Assembly: GCF_018143015.1 (NCBI RefSeq)
Contig: NC_054758.1
Coordinates: 9,036,501 to 9,100,500, forward strand
DNA length: 64,000 nt
DNA from: Lytechinus variegatus
Taxonomy: Eukaryota > Echinodermata > Echinoidea > Temnopleuroida > Toxopneustidae
Direction of reading: 5' to 3'
Shown: one piece after another, positions 22,392 through 33,699 of the stretch
Numbering within the stretch: position 1 is the stretch's first letter
How the letters are laid out: each line of letters starts with the position of its first letter
Notes under the pieces: generated by a model
Seen by the model: the letters and a program-made list of their open reading frames with translations, nothing else
Databases searched by the model: none
Told to the model about the DNA's origin: nothing
Program-made: the position numbers and the translations under genes

Positions 22392-23716
22392 AGAAAGTGC
22401 TTCATTCTAAAGAATTGCTTCGTGTTGTTAACGATGTCAAAGATAAAGGAATAAAGGTACTCCGCGTGGAATTTACTGACATCAATGGCATCACGCGATG
22501 TAAGATGGTAGCCGTAAACACTCTGGAAGAACTGTCATCGACCCTAAAGAAAGGGGTCCTCTTTTCTCCGATTTGCTTCATGAAAGATCCGGTAGGAGAA
22601 GGATTCGAATGTGATTTCAAGAAAAACTATTGGTTCTCTGATATGTGTGCGCTTCCAGATCTGCGCACCATTCGGGTTATCCCTTGGCTTGAGGATACGG
22701 CAGCGATCTCAACAGTACTCTATCACCTTAATATGAAAGACCCCGTGGTTGAGCATCCGAGAAACGTGGCGAACAAGCAACTCCAACGTTTGAAGGGTTT
22801 GGGGTTATCACTGTTGAGTGCCTACGAATTGGAGTTCCGTCTTTGCGGCTCCGACGGTGAACAACTAGTGAAAGAAAGAATTGGATTTTGTGCCAGTAGC
22901 GTCCTCCTTGTGACGGCCAGGGACTACATAAAGCAGTTGTTTGACTCTTTGCCGCGGGTAGGGGTAACTGTGGATGCTATACATTCTGAAAGCCCTGACG
23001 GATCTCTTGAAGTGTCTACGAAACCTTCATTTGGAATAAAGGCTGCTGATGAGGCTGTTATCTGCAAGGATGCATGTAGCGAAATCGCTCTCTGCAACGG
23101 ATATAAAGCACTATTCATTGCTGATCCCGATGGCACTGGGAGTGGGTTTACCCTTCATTTGAACCATTCTCTTTGGGACAAGTCTGGTAACGTGGTATTC
23201 AACGCTACAACTGATGACCTCAGTGACACGGCTAAGTATTGGATTGCTGGTTTGCTTGCTCACGCACGCGCGTTGACACCGCTCATGGCTTCCACCGTTA
23301 GCGGGATCAAGATGTTTGGTGCTTATGAACTGGTCGATTCGGCAGAACCGTCATACGTTTCATGGGGCAAACACAACCGCTCGGCTACTTTCCGCGTCAA
23401 GAAGAGCGATGGGCCGAGTGGATCGTACATAGAAAATCGGCTTGGAAGGATTGATGCAGACCCATATCTTATTCTTGCAGGTACCGTTGCTGCAGGACTG
23501 GACGGTATTGTCAACAAGATACCTCTACCAGATGAATGCTTAGGAAACGCCCATAAGGATATCCCTAAAAATCCAACGAAAGTTCCCTGTGATATGAAGG
23601 AAGGTCTCGCAGCTTTGGTCCAAGATAAAGTCCTTTGTGACGCCCTTGGCCAGGAATTCATTGACCTTCTTGTTGCTGCAAGAAAACACGAAATTAGGGT
23701 ACACAACGAAGACTAG
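22392..23716 (+). CDS. LGSN-like: Lengsin-like glutamine-synthetase-family gene B, main exon
   Basis: The acceptor is ctttacag at 22384-22391 and the stop TAG at 23714-23716. Joined to 21171-21264 it encodes 472 residues. It carries the same GS landmarks as gene A: FTDINGITRCK, AYELEF, HSESPDGSLE, GSGFTLHLNHSLW, HNRSATFR and ENRLGRIDADPYL. Only about 11 residues of the main exon differ from gene A, mostly in the C-terminal third (for example YELVDSAEP against YERVDSVEP). The open frame continues 5' into the intron (22319-22391), but those residues are the translated polypyrimidine tract and are excluded. The altered GQ.E motif again argues against normal synthetase activity. Confidence 0.9.
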
Positions 23717-23929
23717 GGAGAAAATTAGTTTCCAATTGCATCTTTTGTAACATTGGTTGAGGTAACTCTTTCGTGAACAAAGTACTATACAACAGGATCA
23801 CTATACACTTGCGTGCCAGAAAAGTAAAGCCATAAAAAATGAAGTAGAAGCACAAAGTGCCCCCCCCCCTTTCTCAAAAGAATTTTATACCCCTTTTATT
23901 TTGGATAGTACATGTATATTCGTTAACGG

Positions 23930-24535
23930 TTAAGGGCTTATAGTCTATCCAACAAAAAGTTTATTTGAATAAAAAGAGAAAATCCAACAAGCATAACAAC
24001 GAAAATTTCATCAAAATCGGATGAAAAAAAAAGAAACTTATGACATTTTAAGTTTTCGCTTAATTTCACAAAACAGTTATATGCAGATCCTGGTCGGTAT
24101 GCAAACTAGAAGACCGATTACACCATTCCTATATCTTTGTATTTCATTCAGTGAAATAAGAAACATTGTAATTTCCTCCTCATCGTCAGTGAAACAACGA
24201 TTAATTCCTCTCTGAACATGTGAAATTAGTATTGTTAAATAATATATGGTTCCGTCAAGTTGGTCCTTATTGTCAAATCTGTAAAAAAGGAAATATTGTA
24301 CAATTCAAACAATAATACAAAAGAAATAGTTAGTGAGGGACATCTTCGACTGTCCTATTTGCATTTCACTGAGTTGTGCATATCACTGTTTTGTGAAAAA
24401 TAACGAAACTTGAAAATGTCATGACTTTCTTATCTTACATCCGATTTTACTGAAATTTTCAGCGATATGCTATATTGATTTTTCTCTATTTATTGAAATC
24501 AACATTTTTTCTGGGCTAAACTTGACCTTTAATTA
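23930..24535. mobile_element. Palindromic MITE, family M1, in gene B 3' flank
   Basis: Orthologous to the insertion at 13895-14480, at the same distance from the stop codon. It shares 'tttgaataaaaagagaaaat' and 'ttcatcaaaatcggatg', and is mirrored at the right end. Confidence 0.7.
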
Positions 24536-26339
24536 TTTAGCAAAATATGGACCATCGTAAGAAATCCTAAGATATGAAAAGTGAGATGATTCAAGTTTCA
24601 AAAGGGTGGATTTTTTTTCTAGATTCTTTTTATCCTATCTATCTTCAAAAGACTAACAGATGAAATGTCTTAATACAAAAATATAGACTTTAAATTGCAT
24701 GTTTGTTCAAAACATTCGAGTTTATATGTCGGGCTTATTCATTTCTGCTGCAAGCGAATCTCGTGGGTGGATACATGCTGCCTGGGTTTTGGACAGGCTA
24801 ACTTGATAACTGTGAACCGTAGGTCTCCCTCCCCGACCAAGCTATAAGTACCAAGAGCCGGTCTGTACTAATGATAATAATAAATAGAATATTGAAAGGA
24901 TGATAAGTACACAATATTACAATGATTTGAAAAAACTGACAGTGTACAATGAGACCAGTTGTTACAGGTATAAACGTGGATAATGGTTTTGATAATTCTG
25001 AAGTATCGTTATGAGTCGGGATTGATGGAGATAGTTCATTCATAAAGCTAAGACAGTGAATAAGATTGTAATAAAAAACAAAAAAATGGGTTGAAAAGTG
25101 GAGGGGAGGGGGCATTGTTTTGGCTAGGCAAGGAGTTTAGGAACTGTTAGTAAACTAGGTACACATTACAAAGTAGCGTTCATTTTTTTTAGGAAACCAC
25201 AATTTAAAAAAGAAATAAAGGTGAGAAAATGCACATGATTGAAAATGTGGGCTGAGTAAACTGGTTGACTCTATGTGTACACAAGGGAACATGTAAAACC
25301 GTAGAAATGGATTATTATAATCATTAACAAAAAATGGACAATTAAATTATAAACCTGAAAATGAAATTTATGTGTTTTAAAAAGAGTATTTTAATAATTG
25401 ACGGCACGAGAAGTAGAAAGTTAGAGATAAAGATATCATGAGCATCAGTACAAGTATGTTCATTATAATGTCAATTACCATACATGTTCACAAAGAACAA
25501 TAGGGAGAAATCAGTTCGGACTGATTTGTCTTTGTCTATTTTGTTTTAACATCCCAAACTACGAACAAAATCGTCGCGTTGGTATAAACTGGTAAGAGAC
25601 TTGCGGTTCTACCAATTTACAAAAATCCTCAATTTTTTCCTAAAATGTCATGTTTCTATTTTCATGATTTACACGCACTGTAATTTTGCGGGGTCCTCGG
25701 ACTATTTTGTTTGCAGGAGTTTCTGCAATTTTTGTAAAGTCAAAATAAATTTACAATGCATAAACATAATCGTAATATGACATGAAAGTACGGTACAATG
25801 TGACAAATTTAGAGTATGTGATAACAAAATTTAGACATGAAAACAATTTAAGGATAAGACAAAGTAGTGAAAAGTAAATGCAGTGGCAAACTATATAAGC
25901 AAAATAAAAAATTAAATGTTAAATTAGAGTCAATTAATACACCTAAGAATTTCGTTTTTTTTCAGCAAGATGGAGCCACGAAATATATCCTTAGAATTCA
26001 TGTGTTTAAAGTACATGAAATTTATTTTGTTAATGTTTAAGGAGAGTTTATTTGATTTAAACCACATGGACACTGGTACAAGCGTGTCTAAGTTACTGTG
26101 TGAAAAAAAATACATTGGTATCTGCGAAGAGAACATAAGTAAGTAAGGGTGAAGCATTGATTATATCATTCTTATATGTTAAGAACAACAAAGGGCCTCA
26201 GATAGAACCATGTGGTACTCCACACTTTAAATTACAAAGTTCAGAAGATTTAGAGTTAAAATTAACATATTGATATCTGTTGTATAGATAATCTTTAAGC
26301 CATGATAAAACAATCCCTCTGATTCCACATGTCTTTTTT

Positions 26340-27240
26340 GTAATAATATTTATTAATCATTCAGTTCAAAATCAAAGTGATGGTTCATTTTAAAATATTA
26401 CAATTCAATATTAACGAAACACTGTTCACAAAAGACAAATAATTATCTATATTACAAATTATCTAACAAAATGTCATGGTATTAACATATTCATATACAG
26501 TGGATAAATTCAGTAACAAAAATTAACAATACATAACCAAATATAAATTCACAAAATCATACAATAGTTATGCAGAAAATTGATTGCTCAAATTTGAATA
26601 AACTGAATGAAATTTACAATAAAATAAATCGGAAAAGAGTTCAAGGGAAACACTGCTTGTACCGGTACGTGATCGGATGATATCGATCGATATCGCGCAG
26701 CCCTATTTTTGTTGTGTGTATGTTTTTTTTTAGTAATATAACTTCCTCATTAATCAGTTTGATTGAAGAGTATGGTAAACGAGGAGGAAAAAGAATCTTG
26801 TATAACTTGAGTTTAGATTATAAGTGTATTTCCGTAATTTAAATTTTTGCTGTTGTTGTTGTACCCGGATTCTATTCTGTATTAATCCCTTCGTGATTAT
26901 AAGTTGTTAAAGAAATGTGAGCAAATTGATTCTAAGTTTACATTTGAAATTCATATATATATTCCTTTTCTTACCATGTTAAAAAACGGCTATGAAAACC
27001 CGACAGTGTGTGTTTTTTTAAGTGAATCTGTTATTTTGTTGTATAATTGTAAAATTCCGTGGTCAGTTTTATGAAACCGTGATTTATCATGAAACCGTAT
27101 TGATTAGGAATAAATAATTAATTTGTGTCCAAAAAAGGAATATAGTCGTTTGTCAATTATTTTTTAAAGTATTTTAGATATGCTTTGTAATAACTAAATA
27201 GATTTAGATTTATTCATTTTCCGTTCACAAAGCAGAACAA
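26340..27240. other. AT-rich insertion inside the LINE RT region
   Basis: The RT frame should need about 400 bp between PIYKKEDP and WLKDYLYN, but about 910 bp are present. The extra sequence is AT-rich with no recognisable ORF. It may be another LINE 3' UTR. Confidence 0.35.
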
Positions 27241-28639
27241 AATCAATCAAATAGGGCAGTATTTGGCAATTCGACAAGGGTCTTCTTTCTTGTATATGGG
27301 AATTATTTTTGCAATTTTAAGTTGATCCGGGACAATCAATTTGCGAGAGATAAATTGAAAATATGTGAAAGTGGAGAAGCCACAAAATAAATCATTTGTT
27401 GAAGTAAATGTACATTGATACCGTCAAAACCACAAGATTTAGCAGGTTTAAATGATCGAACTATTTCTTAAATTTCATAGATATTGGTGGGATTGAAAAA
27501 TAAGGAATGTTCAGTATGGTTGTCTAAATATTTTGTGAAGTCGTTTGTATTAGTTACTATTATAGATGAAAGGTTAGGGCCAACATTGGTGAAAGAAAAT
27601 ATTGAATGCATTAGCAATTTCGCAAGGATCTTGCGTTTTATGCCCGTCTAGAAGGGAATCAACATTATTAAGATCATGCGGGGTTTTTTTACCTAGCATT
27701 TCATTGACTGTGTTCCACAATGTGTTGTTATTATCTTTGTTGTTTTCTATTTTGTTAGAAAAATACGATTTACGAGCTAGACGGATTATTGGTGTTAATC
27801 TATTTCGATATTTTTTGTATTTGTTTATATGTTCTTGAGTGGGAGATTTAAGCAATATCTTATGTAGAGGGATTACGAGTGAATATTGATTTAATTATAC
27901 CTTGAGTGATCCATGGTTGTTTATTCTTATTTTTACTGCATGGGGTTCATTCTAGTCAGAGGTGTATTTTTGTCATAGTATTGAAAGAAGTTTATTTAGA
28001 AATATATAATATCATATCTGTTAACATGATCTTCTCTAAAAACGTCTTCCCATTCCTCTGCACTCAAATCAGTTTTAAGAGCATCTATGTTATGTTTAGT
28101 TTCTTTTCGCCGGGTGACTTTTCCATTATTGTGTAGTTTATGTAAATGTCTATAATCTCGGCATATCGTAAAGATTGGTAGATGGTCAGAAATGCCATAG
28201 TAAATTGTTCCGTTGTTATCATTATTATCTAATAAATTTGCATTGCAAAATATAGTCTATTATTGTGTGTGATGTACTTGTTATCCGCGTTGATTTATTT
28301 ATGAGAGGTTTAAATGAAAATGATGAAAACAAATTAATTAACTGTTGGCCAAGAGGAGAGAGAGTAAGGCATTGATATGTCTATGTTGAAATCTCCCATG
28401 ATCCTTGTTTTCGTGTGGTATTGTTTCAAGATAGGATTCCAATTTATCGAAAAATATGTTAGCGATGTTATTTGGTGGTCTATAGACTGCACCGACTATA
28501 TTATTATCATCAATAATTTCTATTAATAAAGATTCTATACCTTCAAGTTGAATGTCATGTCTTATTTTGAAATGATAAATGATAAAAATGATATATCCAT
28601 AATTTATTGTTTGAAATAGACATGAAATGAAGTACTCCG

Positions 28640-28848
28640 GAAATTTGCTTTGCCCAATTGATCGTGGGCCCGACAGCCGCAGCTGTGCAGCGCCAGATCG
28701 ACCAGGCTCTATCCCTTTAATCGTTGAATGCCAAGCAGTGTAGCAGCAACTCCCATCTTTTAACGTCTTTTGGTCTGACGCGGCCGGGTTTGAATCCCGA
28801 CCTCCCGGTTGTGAGACGGACACTCTACCAACTGAGCCAACACACCGG
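28640..28848 (-). mobile_element. tRNA-derived SINE
   Basis: On the minus strand the 5' end reads ccggtgtgttggctcagttg, containing an A box (tggctcagttgg, 28828-28839). A B box (gggattcaaaccc, 28786-28798) follows about 40 nt later, the spacing of a tRNA-type pol III promoter. The GC-rich body runs to about 28640. It interrupts the LINE endonuclease frame, so it inserted after that LINE. Confidence 0.8.
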
Positions 28849-28950
28849 TTATATGTAAATCATTATGAATATAATACGATCACTATGTTTGAATGTATAA
28901 TTGTCAATATTAAAAATGGTTGGTGAAGTCGAGTGTAACCAGGTTATCTC

Positions 28951-29165
28951 TGATATTCAATTCAATTCTTTTGTTTCATTTCCATTCAAAACATAATACA
29001 AAGTAATATAAAGCAATACAAATCAAGTACAATTTTACAGGGCAATCTTACTTCGTAAAACAGAAAAAAACAGTATAATATAGAGCATAAATGGAAATGA
29101 GGGGATCCACTAAAAAGCAAAGCTTGTAAAGTGTGGATCCCCTGGGAAATTAAGAAAGTACAGTC
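28951..29165 (-). mobile_element. LINE 3'-UTR fragment with conserved hairpin, copy 1
   Basis: On the minus strand: a stem-loop (29142-29101), an AT-rich stretch, then a gaattgaattgaat tail at about 28951. It shares its loop and the following catttcc with the copies at 30649 and 47897. Confidence 0.6.
29101..29142 (-). other. Conserved-loop hairpin, copy 1
   Basis: A 10-bp perfect stem (ggggatccac/gtggatcccc) surrounds a 22-nt loop with core acaagctttgcttttta (minus strand). Other copies keep the loop but have different, compensated stems. Confidence 0.7.
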
Positions 29166-29931
29166 GACTTATTCTTATATGCGTACGTGCATGTATTACA
29201 GGAAAGAAAAGGAGAACAAAAGAAATCATATTGATGCAAACATAATTACTGAAATGATGCAAAGCTTTTCACACAAATGATATGGCGATTAAGGAAAAAG
29301 GAAATGTATTCAATATAAATAAAAACTCACTAAAGTATATCAACATTACTTTGAAAGCTTCTGATATGTATCTGCAAAGCTAAAGTCGGTTGGTTTATCA
29401 ATTTTGGCTATATTGAAAGTCGAATTAAATTCGTTCGCAGTGTAGTATTTGCACTGGGGTGTAAAACACTTCTTTATTCATCAACACGTCATTTATATAT
29501 ATAAAAGGTTTAATAAACTTTGATTTGAAATAAGGAGTAGTGACTTTGGTGCGAAAGGTGCGTGCAGGTGAGAGTGAAAGTGTATGTACATAATATTAAG
29601 GTGTGTCGGATGTTTTGAGCGTACATGATTGCGTGACGAACAGACTGCGACTAAACAGTAACCTGTACAATTACATGTATCTGGTTTAGATAAAAATTTG
29701 AAGTTACATTAGTCTTAGAATAATGAAAAAGGTGAAATCTAAGTTGGCATAATATAATGAATACTAAGAATGTTCTATTTAACCCCATAGATAGGATCGT
29801 AACCGAAAATAAAAATCCAATTTACCTATCATTCAAACGTATTATGGAATGTAAGAGCGAGGATATCAAATCGTTTACAAAAGTGAAGTATGTTGACGAT
29901 GAGGATACTCATTTGTATAAGAATTGTGTCC

Positions 29932-30051
29932 AGGGGTCCGTTGCAGAAAGAGTTGCGTTTAAACGCAAGTAAAAAAAATCAATCGCAAGTCCCAAATGCG
30001 CATGATTTTTAGAGTTGCGTTTGATTGCAACTCTTTCAGCAACAGGCCCAA
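29932..30051. mobile_element. Short palindromic MITE
   Basis: 'ccgttgcagaaagagttgcg' is mirrored by 'gcaactctttcagcaacagg' about 100 bp away, around an AT-rich centre. No ORF. Confidence 0.6.
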
Positions 30052-30204
30052 GGTCATTAATCTACAGTATAGGCCTATACTGTCGAGTATGTTAACATGC
30101 CTGTAACCTACATAGACATTGAAAAATCACAGTGAAAGCAAGATAGTAAATGAAACCAGGTGATTGAAATAGGAAATATTAATCTTGCATGCATATTTTC
30201 ATCG

Positions 30205-30490
30205 GCCTATCCTTTGATCACAAAATTATTTTCATATCACTGAAGCAGAATTCACCTTATATGAATCTTTTTTCCCCTTACGTTTGGCTTTATCAGGTTT
30301 GAAATATTTTCTCAATTTGCATCATTGCGAGTCTTTTGTTATTTGATCTACACAAACATCTTATTATATTTGTTTTGCTTACCTAATTCCATACATATCT
30401 CATGGTTCTGTGTGGCTAAATTAAATGAATGCTATATTTTACTCCAATCAAACTGAATCATCCAGGCTTAACCATTGCATGGTACAATTA
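30205..30490. repeat. Displaced right end of duplication block B
   Basis: Sequence from 'tttgatcacaaaattattttcatatcactga' to 'aggcttaaccattgcatggtacaa' matches 15675-15915 in the gene A block. It lies on the far side of the LINE/SINE insertion. Confidence 0.7.
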
Positions 30491-30599
30491 TCTATGATCA
30501 TGATAATCATTAATATTTTGCGGATGTCGTTATTTTTCCCCAAAATGTATCATAGGGTTAACATTTCTGTATGATTGGCATATCCTATAATATACTATT

Positions 30600-30920
30600 T
30601 CAATAGCGTCTCCCCCCTCTCTCTCTCTCACTCCCTTCTTTTCCTTTAGGGAGGTTCACATTATACAAGCTATGCTTTTTAGTGAATCTCCCATTTCCAC
30701 AGATACCCTTTTTTTTCTATTTTTTCTATTTGAATTATATATTATAATATGTTTACAAAATGCACCATATTTTTTATATATCTTTATATGTTAATTATCA
30801 TGGATGTTTTTGAATATGATTATAATGTAAATGATTTGTATCGCAAAATATTTGTTATAAAGTATGAAAATAATTTGTATCAATTTCTGTTGGAAATAAA
30901 TCTAAATCTGAATCTCATTT
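30600..30920 (+). mobile_element. LINE 3'-UTR fragment with conserved hairpin, copy 3
   Basis: Hairpin at 30649-30692, then an AT-rich UTR ending in an aaatctaaatctgaatc tail at about 30915, as in 3' ends of CR1/L2-like elements. It is 5'-truncated just upstream of the hairpin, after a CT-rich stretch. Confidence 0.55.
30649..30692 (+). other. Conserved-loop hairpin, copy 3
   Basis: An 11-bp stem (gggaggttcac/gtgaatctccc, one G-U pair) with a 22-nt loop containing acaagctatgcttttta. Same loop as copies 1 and 2, different stem sequence. Confidence 0.7.
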
Positions 30921-31489
30921 AGGAACACTGTTAATCAGTTTTAGCAATTATGACAAATAGATTAATTCGATATAGAGTTATGCGAAATAATCTACTTATT
31001 CGATATACGGAAAATTATAATGTCAGAAATTCCATTAATAGGATTTATTCAGTGGATATTTTAGAGTAGATAATATACATTTAACTGTAAGCTATATGTG
31101 AGTTTAGCTCTCCAAATTTGTTTCTTTCCATGACGTTCCGCACAATATTTTGCATCACATTGCAATAACGGCACGCGCCCTCACAAGATGATAATGGAAA
31201 CATATGTATTCACTTACGGGCACATGAGAGTAATTCATCCGCGCGCAAAGCATGTCGGACAGGCGTAAGGTAAAGATCACATGACTTTATTGATTAAAAT
31301 GATTCATTAGAAATCGACAAAATGTTTGTATATCAAAATATTAATGATAGAAACAATGTCATGTTCATACTCTTTCATAATTAAGGCCTTTGGGGAAGCT
31401 AGACTGCATTTTTGTATTTCATTTTAATTATTTTTATCCATAATGCAGTTAGGGTTTTTCTGGCAATGAACTGGCCGCGTCGCGAACTG

Positions 31490-31760
31490 GGGGGGTTCTT
31501 ATTTTTATTTGGCAACCAGTCAATTTGACTATTTTCGCCATAGTATATATCATATTATTAACGTTTGTTTTCTTAAAATGGAAAAAAGTAAAATTCAAAT
31601 ATTTCTTTTTCCTTTCTTTTTTCTTTTTCTTTTCTGTGCTTTTTTTATTTCTTTTTTTTTTAGGATACTAGGATTTAAAGTCGAGTAGGTGTGTCTCACA
31701 AATTAAAACCAGGGCTATTGCTAACAATTTGCTATATAGGCCTACTAGTATGCAAGCAGG
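31490..31760. other. T-rich intergenic stretch, nothing recognised
   Basis: TTTCTTTT-rich low-complexity sequence. No element boundary was seen. Confidence 0.4.
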
Positions 31761-32039
31761 ATGGAGATGACAGAAAAAGAAATTAGGAAAATCACAGCTC
31801 CAATCCTACACCCGTACCGGAGGCGCGTTTCCGTTTTACACCCTGGCGAAGGCATTTTCCGGAAAAATAGCCAAAAAGCGACCAGTGAAGAGTCTACGTC
31901 TACGTTTGTTTACATTATCAGCGGGGCGCGCGATCCAAAGTCCGCACCGAAGTTATCCGCAGAATTGCAAATGCAGCTGAGCTTATACTTTCCAAGTTCA
32001 ATACGAATCCTTTATCATTTGCCTTGCCAATTTGCTGAT

Positions 32040-33125
32040 GTCTGTCTTTCTCTCTATCTATCCATCCATCTGTCTGTCTTTCTCTATTTCTCTCTCTCTA
32101 CCTACCTATGTAACTACAGTATCTATCTGTTAATTTGTCGCTCTTCTCTCTCATTCTCGATCTATCTGACATCTATCTATCTCTCAAATTCTCCAGCTCT
32201 CTCTCTATCCATCTGTCTGTCTTTCTTCTATCTATCTATGAAACTACAGTATCGGTTAATTTGTGTATCTTCTCTGTTTCTCTCATTCTTTATCTATCCA
32301 ACATCTATTTATCTCTCAAATTCTCTATCTCTCTCCCTCCCTCTATCTATCCATCTGTCTGTCTTTTTCTCTATTTCTCCTTTTCTGTCCATATATCTAT
32401 AACATATCTCCATCTCTCAAGTTCTCTCCCCCATCCATCTATCTATCTATCTTCTATTTTTGTATACATTATCTATCTATCTGTTAATTTGTTGATAATC
32501 TTCCTTGTCTCATTCTTTATCTATTTAACATCTATTTATCTCTCAAATTCTCTCTATCTCTCCCTATCTATCTATCTATCTATCCATCTGTCTGTCTTTC
32601 TCTATTTCTCTTTATCTATTCATCTATCTATTTTTATAACTTCAGTATCTATCTGTTAATTTGTTAATAATCTTCTCTGTCTCTCTCACTTTTAAATCTA
32701 TTTAACATCTATCTCTCACTAATTCTCTATCTATCTCTCTATCCATCTATCTATCCATCTGTCTGTCTTTCTCTATTTCTCTCTATCTATATATCTATCT
32801 ATCTATGTATCTATCTATCTGTCAATTTGTCTATCTTCTCTCATCTCTCTCCTTCTCTAGCATCTGTCTGTCTTTTTTCTCTCTTTCTCTTTGTCCGTCC
32901 ATATTTCTATCTATAACATCCCTCTCCCCCCTCTCCCTCATATATCGACCTCTCTGTCTATCCCCCTCTCTCTATTTATCTATCTATCCATCCATCTCTC
33001 CCTCTTTCTCTCTCTTTCTATCTATCTATCTATCCACCTCTCTCTCCCTCTCTCTGTCTCTCTCTCTCTATTTCTATCTATCTTCTTGTCTCAATATTTA
33101 TCAGTCTTCTATATCTATCTTTCGG
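32040..33125. repeat. (CTAT/CTGT/CTCT)n microsatellite, ~1.1 kb
   Basis: Imperfect tetranucleotide repeats with higher-order ~105-120-bp blocks (tctgtctgtctttctctatttctc...). Long Ser/Leu/Tyr/Ile open frames in it are artefacts. Confidence 0.95.
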
Positions 33126-33331
33126 CAGCTTCTAAGTGTATCAATCCATCAAACTTCAATTTGCCTTTCCATTATGAGTATCTGTTTATTTTGATTTTGT
33201 CTGTCATTCTATTCATTTAGTTAATAATTTATTTTTAGAAAAAAAAAACTATCATAAACAACGCGACTGCAAAAGCATGTTCGGATTTCACTCCTGACTG
33301 CCACAAGAAGTGCCGAGGAACTCTGTGCTCT

Positions 33332-33479
33332 GGGGAGCGTTTCATGAAGGGAGTTTGTCCGACAAGATCTGTTTTATCCGACAATTACCATAGTAACAGT
33401 ACCTCTCAGCCAATCAGAATCAAGGAAAGATGTCAGATCTGACAACTTGTCGGACAAAAATGTTGATGAAACGCTCCCC
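33332..33479. mobile_element. 148-bp MITE (ggggagcgtttcatgaa)
   Basis: The ends ggggagcgtttcat and atgaaacgctcccc are perfect inverted repeats. Interior: gtccgacaagatctg...cagatctgacaacttgtcggac. Complete, compact and non-coding. Confidence 0.8.
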
Positions 33480-33699
33480 CGATCAGTAACTGTACAAATT
33501 GCATGCGGTGGTGGACTCGCCTGTGTCGCACGCTGCATGCAACCAGCGACGTGTGTAGACTCTTCACTAGTCGCTTTTTGGCTACTTTTCCGGAAAATGC
33601 CTTCGCCAGGGTGTAAAACGGAAACGCGCGTACCGGAGTATGGGGATACGTCTTTCCCGTTGAACTGGCCGAGATAATGGTTAGTCTTGTTTCAGGCAA

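Larger units (their letters stand above)
21118..25705. repeat. Segmental duplication block, copy B (contains gene B)
   Basis: Counterpart of 11482-15925. Collinear similarity covers exons, intron, M1 MITE and downstream flank up to 'ttgcggggtcctcgga', then resumes at about 30205 after an insertion of about 4.5 kb. The intron is longer here (1127 bp against 736 bp). Confidence 0.75.
25706..28950 (-). mobile_element. Degenerate CR1/L2-like LINE (endonuclease plus RT)
   Basis: Read on the minus strand from about 28950 downward: EN start (SEITWL...FNIDNYTFKH), EN middle (LEGIESLLIEIIDDNNIVGA then VYRPPNN), EN end (FSFKPLINKSTRIT, then YGISDHLPIFTI after a frameshift), linker (NKYKKYRNRLTPIIRLARK, ending about 27574), RT start (PDQLKIAKIIPIYKKEDP, about 27260-27340), and RT core (WLKDYLYNRYQYV, CGVPHGSI*GPL, LFADTNVFF, WFKSNKLSLNINK) at 26330-26000. 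There are several stops and frameshifts, and the FADD catalytic pair has lost one Asp. A ~500-bp excess at 26340-27240 suggests another insertion. A SINE sits inside the EN region. It is absent from the gene A block. Confidence 0.8.
31808..33650. mobile_element. Inverted repeats flanking a giant tetranucleotide microsatellite
   Basis: The segment 31808-31905 (gcgcgtttccgttttacacc, ctggcgaaggcattttccgg, gccaaaaagcga, agtgaagagtctac) reappears inverted at 33555-33650 with about 90% identity. Between them lie about 1.1 kb of CTAT/CTGT/CTCT repeats and other sequence. A TIR element in which a microsatellite expanded is the simplest reading. No transposase frame. Confidence 0.5.

Noticed and set aside
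28338..28823. 161-aa single ORF on the minus strand
   Set aside because: It is a chance fusion of SINE sequence with the LINE endonuclease frame.
31761..33220. Long overlapping ORFs rich in Ser/Leu/Tyr/Ile
   Set aside because: They come from the tetranucleotide array, in which shifting frames lack stops. No conserved domain.
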